Assembly (NCBI GenBank): GCA_029012365.1
Contig: JAQXLY010000056.1
Span: 27,924-91,923, forward strand
DNA: 64,000 nucleotides
Direction of reading: 5' to 3'
Source of the DNA: Lachnospiraceae bacterium
Lineage (GTDB): Bacteria; Bacillota; Clostridia; Lachnospirales; Lachnospiraceae
This document shows, piece by piece, positions 35,188 through 42,522 of this stretch; the first letter of the stretch is position 1, and each line of letters starts with the position of its first letter. The position numbers and the translations under genes were made by a program. A model generated the notes under the pieces. That model did not search any database and was not told the DNA's origin. It saw only the letters and a program-made list of their open reading frames with translations.

Positions 35188-35949
35188 TTACTGCTCGGAA
35201 TATTTTGCGGAAAGCTCATTCACTGTGCCGGCCTCAATCATCTTCGTAAGAGAGGCATTAATCTTCTCTAGCAGCTCGCTGTTTCCTTCCTTTACGGCAA
35301 TGCCGTACTCCTCGGAATCAAAGGACTCCGCATCCTCTACAATCTTTAAGCCCTTGTTGTCGTTTACATACTTCTGTGCAGTCGCAGAGTCGATAACAAC
35401 AACATCACACTTACCGTTTACAAGCTCAAGAATCGCTTCGGAGCCCTTCTTGAATGCTTCATAGGCATATCCCATATCCTTTACACAGGTCTCACCGGTA
35501 TATCCCTGAATTACGACAATCTTCTTGTCTGCCATATCCGCAGCTACTTTAATATCGGAATCCTCCTTTACAATCATAACCTGCTTTGCGGTATAGTACG
35601 GAACGGAAAAGTCAATCTCTTCCTCCTTTTCGGCGGTAATGGTCATACCGGCAATTACCGCGTCCACCTGACCGTTTTCCAGAGCTAACAGTAGGGAATC
35701 AAATTCCATATTCTCGATTTCTGCCGTCTTGCCCATGTCATCACCAATCTGCTTTGCAATCGCAATATCGATACCGTCGAATTCTCCGATGACACCCTTA
35801 CCGGTTACGAACTCAAACGGAGGGAATTCCGCATTCGTACCAAAGGTAATCACATCCTCCTTTTTCTCCTTGCCGCCACATGCCGCAAGTACCGCAACCG
35901 ACGATACACAGGCAAGTGCCAATACTACTTTCTTCATCATCCTTTTCAT
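35188..35949 (-). CDS. Polar amino-acid ABC transporter substrate-binding lipoprotein
   Basis: 253 aa. A lipoprotein signal with lipobox VLAAC (Cys about residue 24) is followed by the solute-binding family 3 fold: ITFGTNAEFPPFEF, GEFDGIDIAIAKQIG, LLLALENGQVDAVIAGMTITAEKEEEIDFSVPYY and VVIQGYTGETC. The signature AEFPPFE is typical of glutamine, cystine, arginine or histidine binders. It is anchored outside the cell membrane. It is the last gene of a permease-ATPase-binding protein operon on the minus strand. Confidence 0.94.
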   Translation of the reverse strand: MKRMMKKVVLALACVSSVAVLAACGGKEKKEDVITFGTNAEFPPFEFVTGKGVIGEFDGIDIAIAKQIGDDMGKTAEIENMEFDSLLLALENGQVDAVIAGMTITAEKEEEIDFSVPYYTAKQVMIVKEDSDIKVAADMADKKIVVIQGYTGETCVKDMGYAYEAFKKGSEAILELVNGKCDVVVIDSATAQKYVNDNKGLKIVEDAESFDSEEYGIAVKEGNSELLEKINASLTKMIEAGTVNELSAKYSEQ

Positions 35950-35988
35950 GTTCTTATTCTCCTTATCTTTTTCTTTTCTCTCTATCTT

Positions 35989-36711
35989 TTAAAGCACCTT
36001 GCTTAAAAAGAGCTTCGTCCGTTCATGCTGCGGGTGTAAAAATACCTCGTCCGGAGTACCGCTTTCCAGTATTACGCCCCCATCCATAAAAATCACTCTG
36101 GATGCAACCTCTCTTGCAAAGCCCATCTCATGCGTTACCACAACCATGGTCATTCCGCTTTTTGCAAGATTCTTCATAACATCCAGTACCTCTCCTACCA
36201 TCTCCGGATCCAGTGCGCTGGTCGGCTCATCAAACAACATAATCTCCGGCTCCATGGCAAGGGAACGCGCAATGGCAATACGCTGCTTCTGTCCTCCGGA
36301 AAGCTGTACCGGATACGACTCTGCCTTTTCGGAAAGACCTACGATTTTTAGTAGCTCCTCCCCCTTTGCAATCGCCTGCTCCTTCGTCATCTTTTTAAGC
36401 TTCACCGGAGCCAGAGTAATATTTTCCATTACCGTCAGATGCGGAAACAGGTTGAAATGCTGGAATACCATTCCCATCTTCTGACGAACCTTATTGACAT
36501 CCACCCTCGGAGCATTTATAAGCTCATCATCCACGTAAATTTCACCCTCATCCGGTTTTTCCAAAAGATTCAGGCAACGTAAAAAGGTACTCTTTCCGGA
36601 GCCGGACGGTCCGATTACTACAACCACTTCTCCCGGACTGATATGCTCATCAATACCATTTAAAACGGTCAGTTTATCAAAGCTTTTATGTAGGTTCTTT
36701 ATCTTAATCAT
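35989..36711 (-). CDS. Polar amino-acid ABC transporter ATP-binding protein (GlnQ type)
   Basis: 240 aa. Walker [11 protein letters not shown]-loop [13 protein letters not shown], signature LSGGQKQR, Walker [17 protein letters not shown]-loop VVTHEM. These match GlnQ/HisP-type ATPases almost completely. It couples ATP hydrolysis to amino-acid import with the permease and binding protein on either side; gaps are 14 and 39 bp. Confidence 0.96.
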   Translation of the reverse strand: MIKIKNLHKSFDKLTVLNGIDEHISPGEVVVVIGPSGSGKSTFLRCLNLLEKPDEGEIYVDDELINAPRVDVNKVRQKMGMVFQHFNLFPHLTVMENITLAPVKLKKMTKEQAIAKGEELLKIVGLSEKAESYPVQLSGGQKQRIAIARSLAMEPEIMLFDEPTSALDPEMVGEVLDVMKNLAKSGMTMVVVTHEMGFAREVASRVIFMDGGVILESGTPDEVFLHPQHERTKLFLSKVL

Positions 36712-36725
36712 GACCTGCCTCCTTT

Positions 36726-37457
36726 CTACCGGATATCAGACTTTCTTAATCTGACTTCAATATTTCCGAGTACGGTTGTAAGTATCTTAATCAATACAAA
36801 GTAGATAATCGCCGTACCGATTAAAGGCATAAACGCCTGATAGGTGGCACTTTTAATAAAGTCACCGGCCTTCTGGATATCTACAAGGCCCACATAACCT
36901 ACAATTGCAGTCTCCTTTATCAGTGTAATGAACTCATTACACATGGCAGGAAAAATATTTTTTACTGCCTGCGGAATAACAATATAGAACATCGTCTGCG
37001 AACTCGTAAGTCCGAGAGAACGTCCCGCCTCTGTCTGCCCCTTATCAATGGACAAAATACCGGCACGAATAATTTCCGATACATAAGCGCCCGAATTAAT
37101 TGAAAAGGCAATCGCCGCAATAATCCATTTTTCCCAATGTACCGACGCAAACACAACAAAATAAATAATCATCAGCTGTGTTACAGACGGCGTACCACGA
37201 ATGATATCCGTATATATTTTACCGAAAAGTCTTAAGCCCTTCTTTTTGGAAAGACTGCAAATCGCAATTAAAAATCCGATGATAAGTCCTAAAATTGCAG
37301 CAAGAATCGAAACCTTAATCGTTACACCGATACCGTCAAGTAATAACAAATAACGGTCTTCCCTGATAAAGCACTTATGAAATGTCTCGCCGAATTCCAC
37401 AAACCACGCGACAATCGCATCCCCCACACCGGTCAACCAGTTCATAAACCGATCCAT
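36726..37457 (-). CDS. Polar amino-acid ABC transporter permease
   Basis: 243 aa from the ATG at 37457 (AAGGAG 8 nt upstream; an in-frame start at 37478 contains that site). HEQRO-type BPD permease: [59 protein letters not shown] with the EAA loop ([24 protein letters not shown]), and [15 protein letters not shown]. About five membrane helices. It is the first gene of the importer operon. Confidence 0.95.
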   Translation of the reverse strand: MDRFMNWLTGVGDAIVAWFVEFGETFHKCFIREDRYLLLLDGIGVTIKVSILAAILGLIIGFLIAICSLSKKKGLRLFGKIYTDIIRGTPSVTQLMIIYFVVFASVHWEKWIIAAIAFSINSGAYVSEIIRAGILSIDKGQTEAGRSLGLTSSQTMFYIVIPQAVKNIFPAMCNEFITLIKETAIVGYVGLVDIQKAGDFIKSATYQAFMPLIGTAIIYFVLIKILTTVLGNIEVRLRKSDIR

Positions 37458-37578
37458 CCGTTTTCTCCTTCCTGACATTCAATAAAAACGTATTATAACA
37501 TAAAAATCCTAAAGAAACAAGTACTTCAAGTGATTCTAAGCGATAATTTGCAATTCCCCATCCACAATCTCCCGAATC

Positions 37579-37746
37579 TCATCTGCAATACTTTTCAGTT
37601 TTTTCCTCCTTACAAACCTGACAGGCTACATTAAATTCACCGTTTCCTAATGCTTCAACAGATTTTATGCCGGGCATATGATTCGCTGCAAAAAACCTTA
37701 CAAGCTCTTCCTTTGTTCCGCTATACTTTGTTTTACTTTTAATCAT
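37579..37746 (-). CDS. Small unknown ORF, possibly frameshifted
   Basis: 55 codons whose ATG overlaps the stop of the upstream membrane-protein gene (ATGA), suggesting coupled translation. It starts MIKSKTKYSGTKEELVRFFA and has a CQVC motif. In an A6 run near 37600, loss of one base would open another frame that continues LKSIADEIREIVDGELQIIA, a convincing amphipathic ending giving about 70 residues. So this may be a gene broken by an indel. No family recognised. There is no terminator-like structure between it and the importer operon. Confidence 0.4.
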   Translation of the reverse strand: MIKSKTKYSGTKEELVRFFAANHMPGIKSVEALGNGEFNVACQVCKEEKTEKYCR

Positions 37747-38453
37747 TTTCCTTTCCCTATAAATGTCAGCAAAATTCCAGCCAAAAGAAATATCAGAAAC
37801 GCCGTAATCATAGCAATTCCCATGGTAACACCTATGTTGTAATGCTCCACATTCTCAGGATGGATTCTGTAGCCGTGGAAGGATGCCCCTACGATAAGTG
37901 AAACAACTGCTAATCCGTAACATATCCTACTGAAGATTTTTATTCTATGGTGTTTATTGATAGCAGTATCCTTCACAACAGTGGTAGTTACCTGTTCCGT
38001 ATTCTCCTTCTTTTCAAAATAATGCTTCTCCAAATACCATTCCGTAAACCCCTTTCCCCCTAAATCCACTTCCTTTTCTGCTTCTTTTTCCATATTGAGC
38101 CGCTCAGAAAAGCTGTGTTTATAATACTTAATCATCTCCAGTATTTTTTCATTTGTTATAAGCATAGGAAGTGGACTGAAAATATCTGTGTAATTTCCCG
38201 CTTCTTCTTTGCATCCTACAAAGTAATTGCCCATTGGTGTAAGCAAAACATACGAATAATCGTCATAACGCTCATCCGTTCTTCTAATTGAAGATGACAG
38301 ATAATATGCCAAAGTAAGGTAAATCTTTGTATCCTCATCAAATACAGCCGTAAGGAGATTTAAATTCTGATAAGAGTAATAATCATTTTCTTTCGGTTCT
38401 ACCAAATCCACTATTTTCTTACGATGTTCATCATTTAAAAGTACTATTTTCAT
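37743..38453 (-). CDS. Unknown protein with two C-terminal transmembrane helices
   Basis: 236 aa. An N-terminal soluble region (about 1-165) with repeated Tyr/Asp-rich stretches (KENDYYSYQNLNLL, DERYDDYSYVLLTP) precedes two helices near 178-195 and 205-232 (IGVTMGIAMITAFLIFLLAG). No known domain was recognised. It overlaps the small ORF at 37579-37746 by 4 bp. Its context among reductase and TetR-linked genes gives no clear role. Confidence 0.65.
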   Translation of the reverse strand: MKIVLLNDEHRKKIVDLVEPKENDYYSYQNLNLLTAVFDEDTKIYLTLAYYLSSSIRRTDERYDDYSYVLLTPMGNYFVGCKEEAGNYTDIFSPLPMLITNEKILEMIKYYKHSFSERLNMEKEAEKEVDLGGKGFTEWYLEKHYFEKKENTEQVTTTVVKDTAINKHHRIKIFSRICYGLAVVSLIVGASFHGYRIHPENVEHYNIGVTMGIAMITAFLIFLLAGILLTFIGKGK

Positions 38454-38594
38454 TTTTCAACCTTCTTTTCTTGTATTAATTCAATATCTGCACTCACAGA
38501 TAGCAGTCTTCAGCAGTCTTTACACCGCTTCCGTATAATTCATTCTGCTCATCTCCTTTATTAATTCTAAGTTGTAGCTTTCTCCAATCCATTC

Positions 38595-38613
38595 AATTGA
38601 CCTTTGGTCAATT
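38595..38613. promoter_or_regulatory. Palindrome AATTGACC-N3-GGTCAATT, possible operator
   Basis: A perfect 8+8 bp inverted repeat lies in the 200-bp gap between the flavodoxin-fold gene and the unknown membrane protein. TTGACC within it could also serve as a -35 box, but no -10 box was found. The rest of the gap shows no gene. Confidence 0.35.
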
Positions 38614-38655
38614 CTTATTTACAGATTTGTTCTCGAACAATAATATCCGTCTTCC

Positions 38656-39249
38656 CTATATCGATTTTGCAATTTCATACGCTTTCACTGAAAATCTTTC
38701 TATTCGCTCGTTCCTATTATTATCATTACCATATCCTCTGGTCATCTGATCAAATACGTAAACTTCGCATTCTTTCGCCCTGTTTCTGATTCTGTCTCCG
38801 ACCATAATTGTCTTCATGGCCTCTAATTGTTCTTTTCTTATTTCATCATTCAGTGAACCACCCATTGTGATTAGAAAAAGCGCTTTTTCAAGAACTTTCA
38901 TCTTTGGAGAATCTCCGTAAGCAAATCCATATGTCCATACTCTTTGAAACCAGCCTTCCAACATAGCAGGTGATGCTGTCCAGAAGTCAGGATAAATGTA
39001 TACAATTACATCGGATGCATTAATTCTCTCCTGTTCTCTTATAACATCCGGCGAAACGTTCATATCCAATCTGTAAAATCCTTCCCTGATATATTCACTT
39101 TCACTCATAACGGGATTAAAGCCTTCTTTATATAAATCGGATATGACATAGGTATGTCCGGCATCCTCCAACCCTTTAATAAAGGAATTCTTAACTATAT
39201 TGGTAAAACTATTTTCACAAGGATGACAATATACTACTAAAACCTTCAA
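38656..39249 (-). CDS. NAD(P)H dehydrogenase/flavodoxin-like fold oxidoreductase
   Basis: 197 aa starting at TTG 39249, because GGAGGAG lies 8 nt upstream and the family starts exactly at KVLVVYCHP. The open frame continues upstream to 39330 but without a site. Flavodoxin-fold NQO1/KefF-type signatures are CHPCENSFTNIVKNSF, VIVYIYPDFWTASPAMLEGWFQRVWTYGFAY and LITMGGS. It likely binds FMN/FAD and reduces quinone-like or electrophilic substrates with NAD(P)H. It is separated by about 160 bp from the TetR-led operon upstream. Confidence 0.82.
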   Translation of the reverse strand: MKVLVVYCHPCENSFTNIVKNSFIKGLEDAGHTYVISDLYKEGFNPVMSESEYIREGFYRLDMNVSPDVIREQERINASDVIVYIYPDFWTASPAMLEGWFQRVWTYGFAYGDSPKMKVLEKALFLITMGGSLNDEIRKEQLEAMKTIMVGDRIRNRAKECEVYVFDQMTRGYGNDNNRNERIERFSVKAYEIAKSI

Positions 39250-39406
39250 CTTGTTAACTCCTCCGTACTCAAAAATATTTTCTATCTCTACAGCCTGAAA
39301 TATATACATTGAACTTCTCACAGATTGCATTTACCTGAACCTCAATCACTTTCCTTGCAATACTGGTTACTGCTTCATAGCCCTTTGGATTGCCTGCATA
39401 ATTTTG

Positions 39407-39985
39407 CTATCGTTTCAGTTCACTTGTTTGTATAATGGATTTTCTGTCCGCATGGTAATCTGTCCGCAAAAGGTGAATTGCCAGTTCCTCCGCAGACGCG
39501 GCAAATGCCAAAATGCATACTGCCCAGCTATATACAACAATAGACGAAACCAAAAGAACATAGGGTAACAGGAATACAGCCACACCGGTCAACTTGTTCA
39601 GCCATGTATGTAGTGACGCAAAGCAATGAAATTTGACTGCTGCTGTTGCATACGCCGCAAAACGCACAAGTACAATTCCCGATACGACATACCAGATTTC
39701 ACCCGGAAGTGTCTGATACAAAACCGGAAAAAGGCGGAGCAGCAAAACACCGTAAAGCAACAAGTCTGAAATACTGTCCAGTCTTGCGCCGAACTCACTT
39801 GCCCTTCCGGATTTTCTGGCAAGCCTTCCATCTAATACATCCGTCAAACCGGCGAAAGTATAAATAGCAAAAAAACAAATGGATTTCAAAGGGAAAAAAA
39901 TTAGAAAAAGAGAGGCTGCCATCCGCATGGAAGTAACTGTGTCCGCCACATTCCATTTGTGAGCCTTTTTGAACTCCCGATCCAT
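39407..39985 (-). CDS. CDP-alcohol phosphatidyltransferase family protein
   Basis: 192 aa membrane protein with several helices. The family signature D-x2-D-G-x2-A-R-x8-G-x3-D-x3-D is complete in DVLDGRLARKSGRASEFGAR followed by LDSISD (about residues 47-72). Enzymes of this family join CDP-diacylglycerol to an alcohol such as glycerol phosphate, inositol or serine, or CDP-choline to a lipid acceptor. The acceptor is not predictable. It is the last gene of the operon TetR, lipoprotein, anchored protein, transferase, whose genes are 8-40 bp apart. Confidence 0.88.
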   Translation of the reverse strand: MDREFKKAHKWNVADTVTSMRMAASLFLIFFPLKSICFFAIYTFAGLTDVLDGRLARKSGRASEFGARLDSISDLLLYGVLLLRLFPVLYQTLPGEIWYVVSGIVLVRFAAYATAAVKFHCFASLHTWLNKLTGVAVFLLPYVLLVSSIVVYSWAVCILAFAASAEELAIHLLRTDYHADRKSIIQTSELKR

Positions 39986-40017
39986 AATCTACATCCTCCT
40001 CTCCATAGAGCTTCCTC

Positions 40018-40428
40018 TTATTGTTTCTTCTGCGCACATTGAATATGTATACTCCCTTTTGCCTTCCGAGCTTCAACTAAAATCGTATATACGCCGTTTT
40101 CCTGAATATTTACTGTAAAATCAGTAATTTCCTTCCCGTTTCCGCGATAAATTACAGTTCCATCCGGTGCATGAATTTCCATGTATAGAGAGCCCTTCAC
40201 CGTTTCAAATCGAATCTGAAGAACATCTCCGGTTTGCAAATCAAGCGCATGCAGGTCTGTTCCGTTCATCCTCTCAATGTCCAGCATATAGGAATCCGGA
40301 TTTTTGACACGGCTGCCTGTAAAACCTTCCTGATTGGAACAAAAAAGTACTGCGACTATCCCGGCAGTCAATAGTATAACAAAAACAATCAGTATTTTTA
40401 CTTTACTTTTCATCATCGCCTTTATCAT
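40018..40428 (-). CDS. Small anchored extracytoplasmic protein, unknown
   Basis: 136 aa. An N-terminal membrane anchor/signal (VKILIVFVILLTAGIVAVLF, about 8-28) precedes a beta-rich domain with LQTGDVLQIRFETVKGSLYM and FTVNIQENGVYTILVEARKA, reminiscent of small pre-peptidase C-terminal or emp24-like sandwich domains. The first ATG is only one base from GGAG, so translation may begin at the ATGATG 12-15 nt downstream. It lies 8 bp after the lipoprotein gene. No function known. Confidence 0.6.
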   Translation of the reverse strand: MIKAMMKSKVKILIVFVILLTAGIVAVLFCSNQEGFTGSRVKNPDSYMLDIERMNGTDLHALDLQTGDVLQIRFETVKGSLYMEIHAPDGTVIYRGNGKEITDFTVNIQENGVYTILVEARKAKGSIHIQCAQKKQ

Positions 40429-40436
40429 GCTCCTTC

Positions 40437-40883
40437 TTATTTACATTCCCGCACGTTGTAACAACCATCTTCATAATAAAGTTCAAACTCATATTCATCA
40501 CCAAACTTTGAAGGCAGCAAAAGCATCGGCACATCAAAGCTTCCTCCATCCGCCTCTGTTACCTTAATTGTTACGGAAAGCTTATCGAGTTCCTTTTCAT
40601 CCGTCACATCCTCAGATGTCACAGCATACGAAAATCGCCTCTCTCCAAGATACTTTCCGCCTCCGGCAACCTCTACACCGGTTGTTCCTACCGTATTCCC
40701 GTCGATAGACCAGCTTACGGCAAGTACGGATATTCTATCCGTTACAGTATTCACAAGTTCAAAATTGACTTTTCCATAGCCTTCCGGCTTACTGTTCTTA
40801 CCACAGGCACATAAACCCAAACACAAGAAGGTCAGGACAAGTACCACCGGGATTCTCATTTTTTGTATGATTCTCTGATTCAT
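40437..40883 (-). CDS. Small lipoprotein, unknown
   Basis: 148 aa with a lipoprotein signal: MNQRIIQKMRIPVVLVLTFL then LGLCAC, Cys about residue 27. The mature part is beta-strand rich (VNFELVNTVTDRISVLAVSW, FELYYEDGCYNV). It is the second gene after TetR and probably sits outside the membrane with the neighbouring anchored protein. No family recognised. Confidence 0.65.
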   Translation of the reverse strand: MNQRIIQKMRIPVVLVLTFLCLGLCACGKNSKPEGYGKVNFELVNTVTDRISVLAVSWSIDGNTVGTTGVEVAGGGKYLGERRFSYAVTSEDVTDEKELDKLSVTIKVTEADGGSFDVPMLLLPSKFGDEYEFELYYEDGCYNVRECK

Positions 40884-40922
40884 CGCAACAGTTCCTCCAA
40901 TTCATTTTCTGAGAAATCTTTA

Positions 40923-41519
40923 TTATTTCTCTGCATACACCTTCGCAAAGTGTTCAAAATGCTTTCTGATTTTATCCAGTACCTCTTCCTCTCTCTCCGG
41001 TTGCCTGTCATACATATGAATAAGCAGAGTAACCGGTGAAACAAATTCTAATGCAAGTAATTCCGGATCATCTTTTTTTAAGATTCCCTTTTCCATCAAT
41101 TCTGCAAAGATACCTGCATACATTTCCTGCAGGTTTTCCAGATGATAACGAGTTGTCAGCTCTGCCAGCCGCTTACTGCGAAACTGCTCCATTGCCAGAA
41201 TTCGTCTGGTTTTTCGAACGATATCATCGTGCATCGTGAACTTTATTTTTTCCATGGCGTTCTCAATTAACTCATCCATACTTTTCGGGAATTCTCCCGA
41301 TTTCTTCTTTAAACCAAAACCCTCTTCATAATGAGAAATTACTAAATCAATCAGGGAATTAAAAATATCCTCTTTCCCTTTGTAATGTCTATAAAGAGAA
41401 GGCCCTTTCAACTCGGCATTCTCTGCTATCAAATCTACACCCACTCCGTCATAACCCTTTTCTGAAATAAGATTGAGTGCTGCATACAGTATTCTTTCTT
41501 TTGTTGGCATATCCTTCAT
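40923..41519 (-). CDS. TetR-family transcriptional regulator
   Basis: 198 aa. The N-terminal helix-turn-helix is clear: RILYAALNLISEKGYDGVGV and LKGPSLYRHYKGKEDIFNSL (about 8-55). The C-terminal ligand-binding part is all-helical. It is the first gene of an operon with a lipoprotein, an anchored protein and a CDP-alcohol phosphatidyltransferase. Two palindromic operators flank or overlap its -10/-35 region, so it very probably represses its own operon. The ligand is unknown. Confidence 0.93.
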   Translation of the reverse strand: MKDMPTKERILYAALNLISEKGYDGVGVDLIAENAELKGPSLYRHYKGKEDIFNSLIDLVISHYEEGFGLKKKSGEFPKSMDELIENAMEKIKFTMHDDIVRKTRRILAMEQFRSKRLAELTTRYHLENLQEMYAGIFAELMEKGILKKDDPELLALEFVSPVTLLIHMYDRQPEREEEVLDKIRKHFEHFAKVYAEK

Positions 41520-41537
41520 AATCTATCCTCCAAATGC

Positions 41538-41584
41538 AAACGACCGTTTTCCATATTATAGCTAACGGCCGTTCTCTTTGTCAA
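41538..41584 (-). promoter_or_regulatory. Promoter of the tetR operon with two palindromic operators
   Basis: TTGACA (41579-41584), an 18-bp spacer and TATAAT (41555-41560). One operator, AACGGCCGTT (41564-41573), is inside the spacer. A second, AAACGGTCGTTT (41538-41549), is just downstream of the -10 box. Centres are 25 bp apart. This arrangement fits autorepression by the TetR protein. Confidence 0.75.
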
Positions 41585-41683
41585 GATAAATTTTTTACGA
41601 TATTTTCGATTGAAATCAATACATAAATTTTCCGATTTGTCGCCTATACCCTGCACTTAAACATTCCGGTAGACTTGTGAATA

Positions 41684-41712
41684 TAAAAAACACCTTCCGG
41701 TAACCGGAAGGT
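41684..41712 (-). terminator. Terminator of the sugar O-acetyltransferase gene
   Basis: ACCTTCCGG-TTA-CCGGAAGGT followed by GTTTTTT on the minus strand: a perfect 9-bp GC-rich stem. Confidence 0.9.
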
Positions 41713-41722
41713 CAAGCACTTT

Positions 41723-42337
41723 TTATCGTAAATTCTCCCAGTCAATCCGCTCGTTCTTATAAAAGAACTCCCTGTCCCGCTCTCCAATTTCCCGGAGCAC
41801 ACGGCACGGATTTCCGACTGCGACCACATTTGCCGGAATATCCTTTGTTACCACACTTCCCGCACCGATAACCGAGTTGTCACCGATTGTAACTCCCGGT
41901 AAAATCACGACACCGCTGCCAATCCAGACACAGTTTCCGATATGGACCGGTCTCACATACTGCAGCATGTCTTTTCGAAGCTCCGGGTCAATCGTATGAT
42001 TTGTGGTCGTAATCACAACGTTCGGCGCAAACATTACATCATTTCCCACATAAATCGGTGCATCATCCACACAGGTCAGATTAAAATTCGCATACACATG
42101 ATTACCGAAGTGAATATTCTTTCCGCCCCAGTTTGCCCGGAACGGTGGCTCAATATAGCAATTTTCTCCCATACCTCCGAGCATCTCTTTCATTAGCTTC
42201 TGACGTTTTTCTTCCTCCGACGGACGGGTCGCATTAAAATCGTACATTATTTCCAAACGCATCTGCTGCTCCGCCCGCAATTCTTCATCCTTCGGGTTAT
42301 ATACAAGCCCTGCTTCCATTCTTTCTCTCTGTGTCAT
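41723..42337 (-). CDS. Sugar O-acetyltransferase (maltose/galactoside acetyltransferase type)
   Basis: 204 aa. The N-terminal Mac domain (MTQRERMEAGLVYNPKDEEL) is followed by left-handed beta-helix hexapeptides: GGKNIHFGNHVYANFNLTCV, VGNDVMFAPNVVITTTNHTI with the catalytic His, and IGSGVVILPGVTIGDNSVIGAGSVV. It acetylates sugars such as maltose or galactosides using acetyl-CoA. AAGGAGG precedes the ATG. It lies beside the beta-galactosidase gene (about 185 bp, both minus strand), which supports a galactoside substrate, as for lacA. Confidence 0.92.
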   Translation of the reverse strand: MTQRERMEAGLVYNPKDEELRAEQQMRLEIMYDFNATRPSEEEKRQKLMKEMLGGMGENCYIEPPFRANWGGKNIHFGNHVYANFNLTCVDDAPIYVGNDVMFAPNVVITTTNHTIDPELRKDMLQYVRPVHIGNCVWIGSGVVILPGVTIGDNSVIGAGSVVTKDIPANVVAVGNPCRVLREIGERDREFFYKNERIDWENLR

Positions 42338-42421
42338 AACAGCCTCCTTTTCTCTATGTTTCCGTACTTTTCTTTTTTCGTTTTCTCTTTATTTACAGGC
42401 TTCCTCTCCATTTCATTATAA

Positions 42422-42460
42422 CAAAAACGCCGTAAAGTGCAATCGGTAACTTTACAGCGC
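42422..42460 (-). terminator. Terminator of the beta-galactosidase gene
   Basis: CGCTGTAAAGT/ACTTTACGGCG stem with an 11-nt loop followed by TTTTTG on the minus strand. Confidence 0.82.
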
Positions 42461-42522
42461 TTTGTCTCTCCCTGTCCTGTCAAACGGCTTTACTTCCGTA
42501 AAATACTTCCTTTTATCCTTCA

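Noticed and set aside
37579..37746. Programmed -1 ribosomal frameshift at the A6-C tract
   Set aside because: The bases do not sit as X-XXY-YYZ in the zero frame, and joining the frames needs a +1 shift. An indel is simpler.
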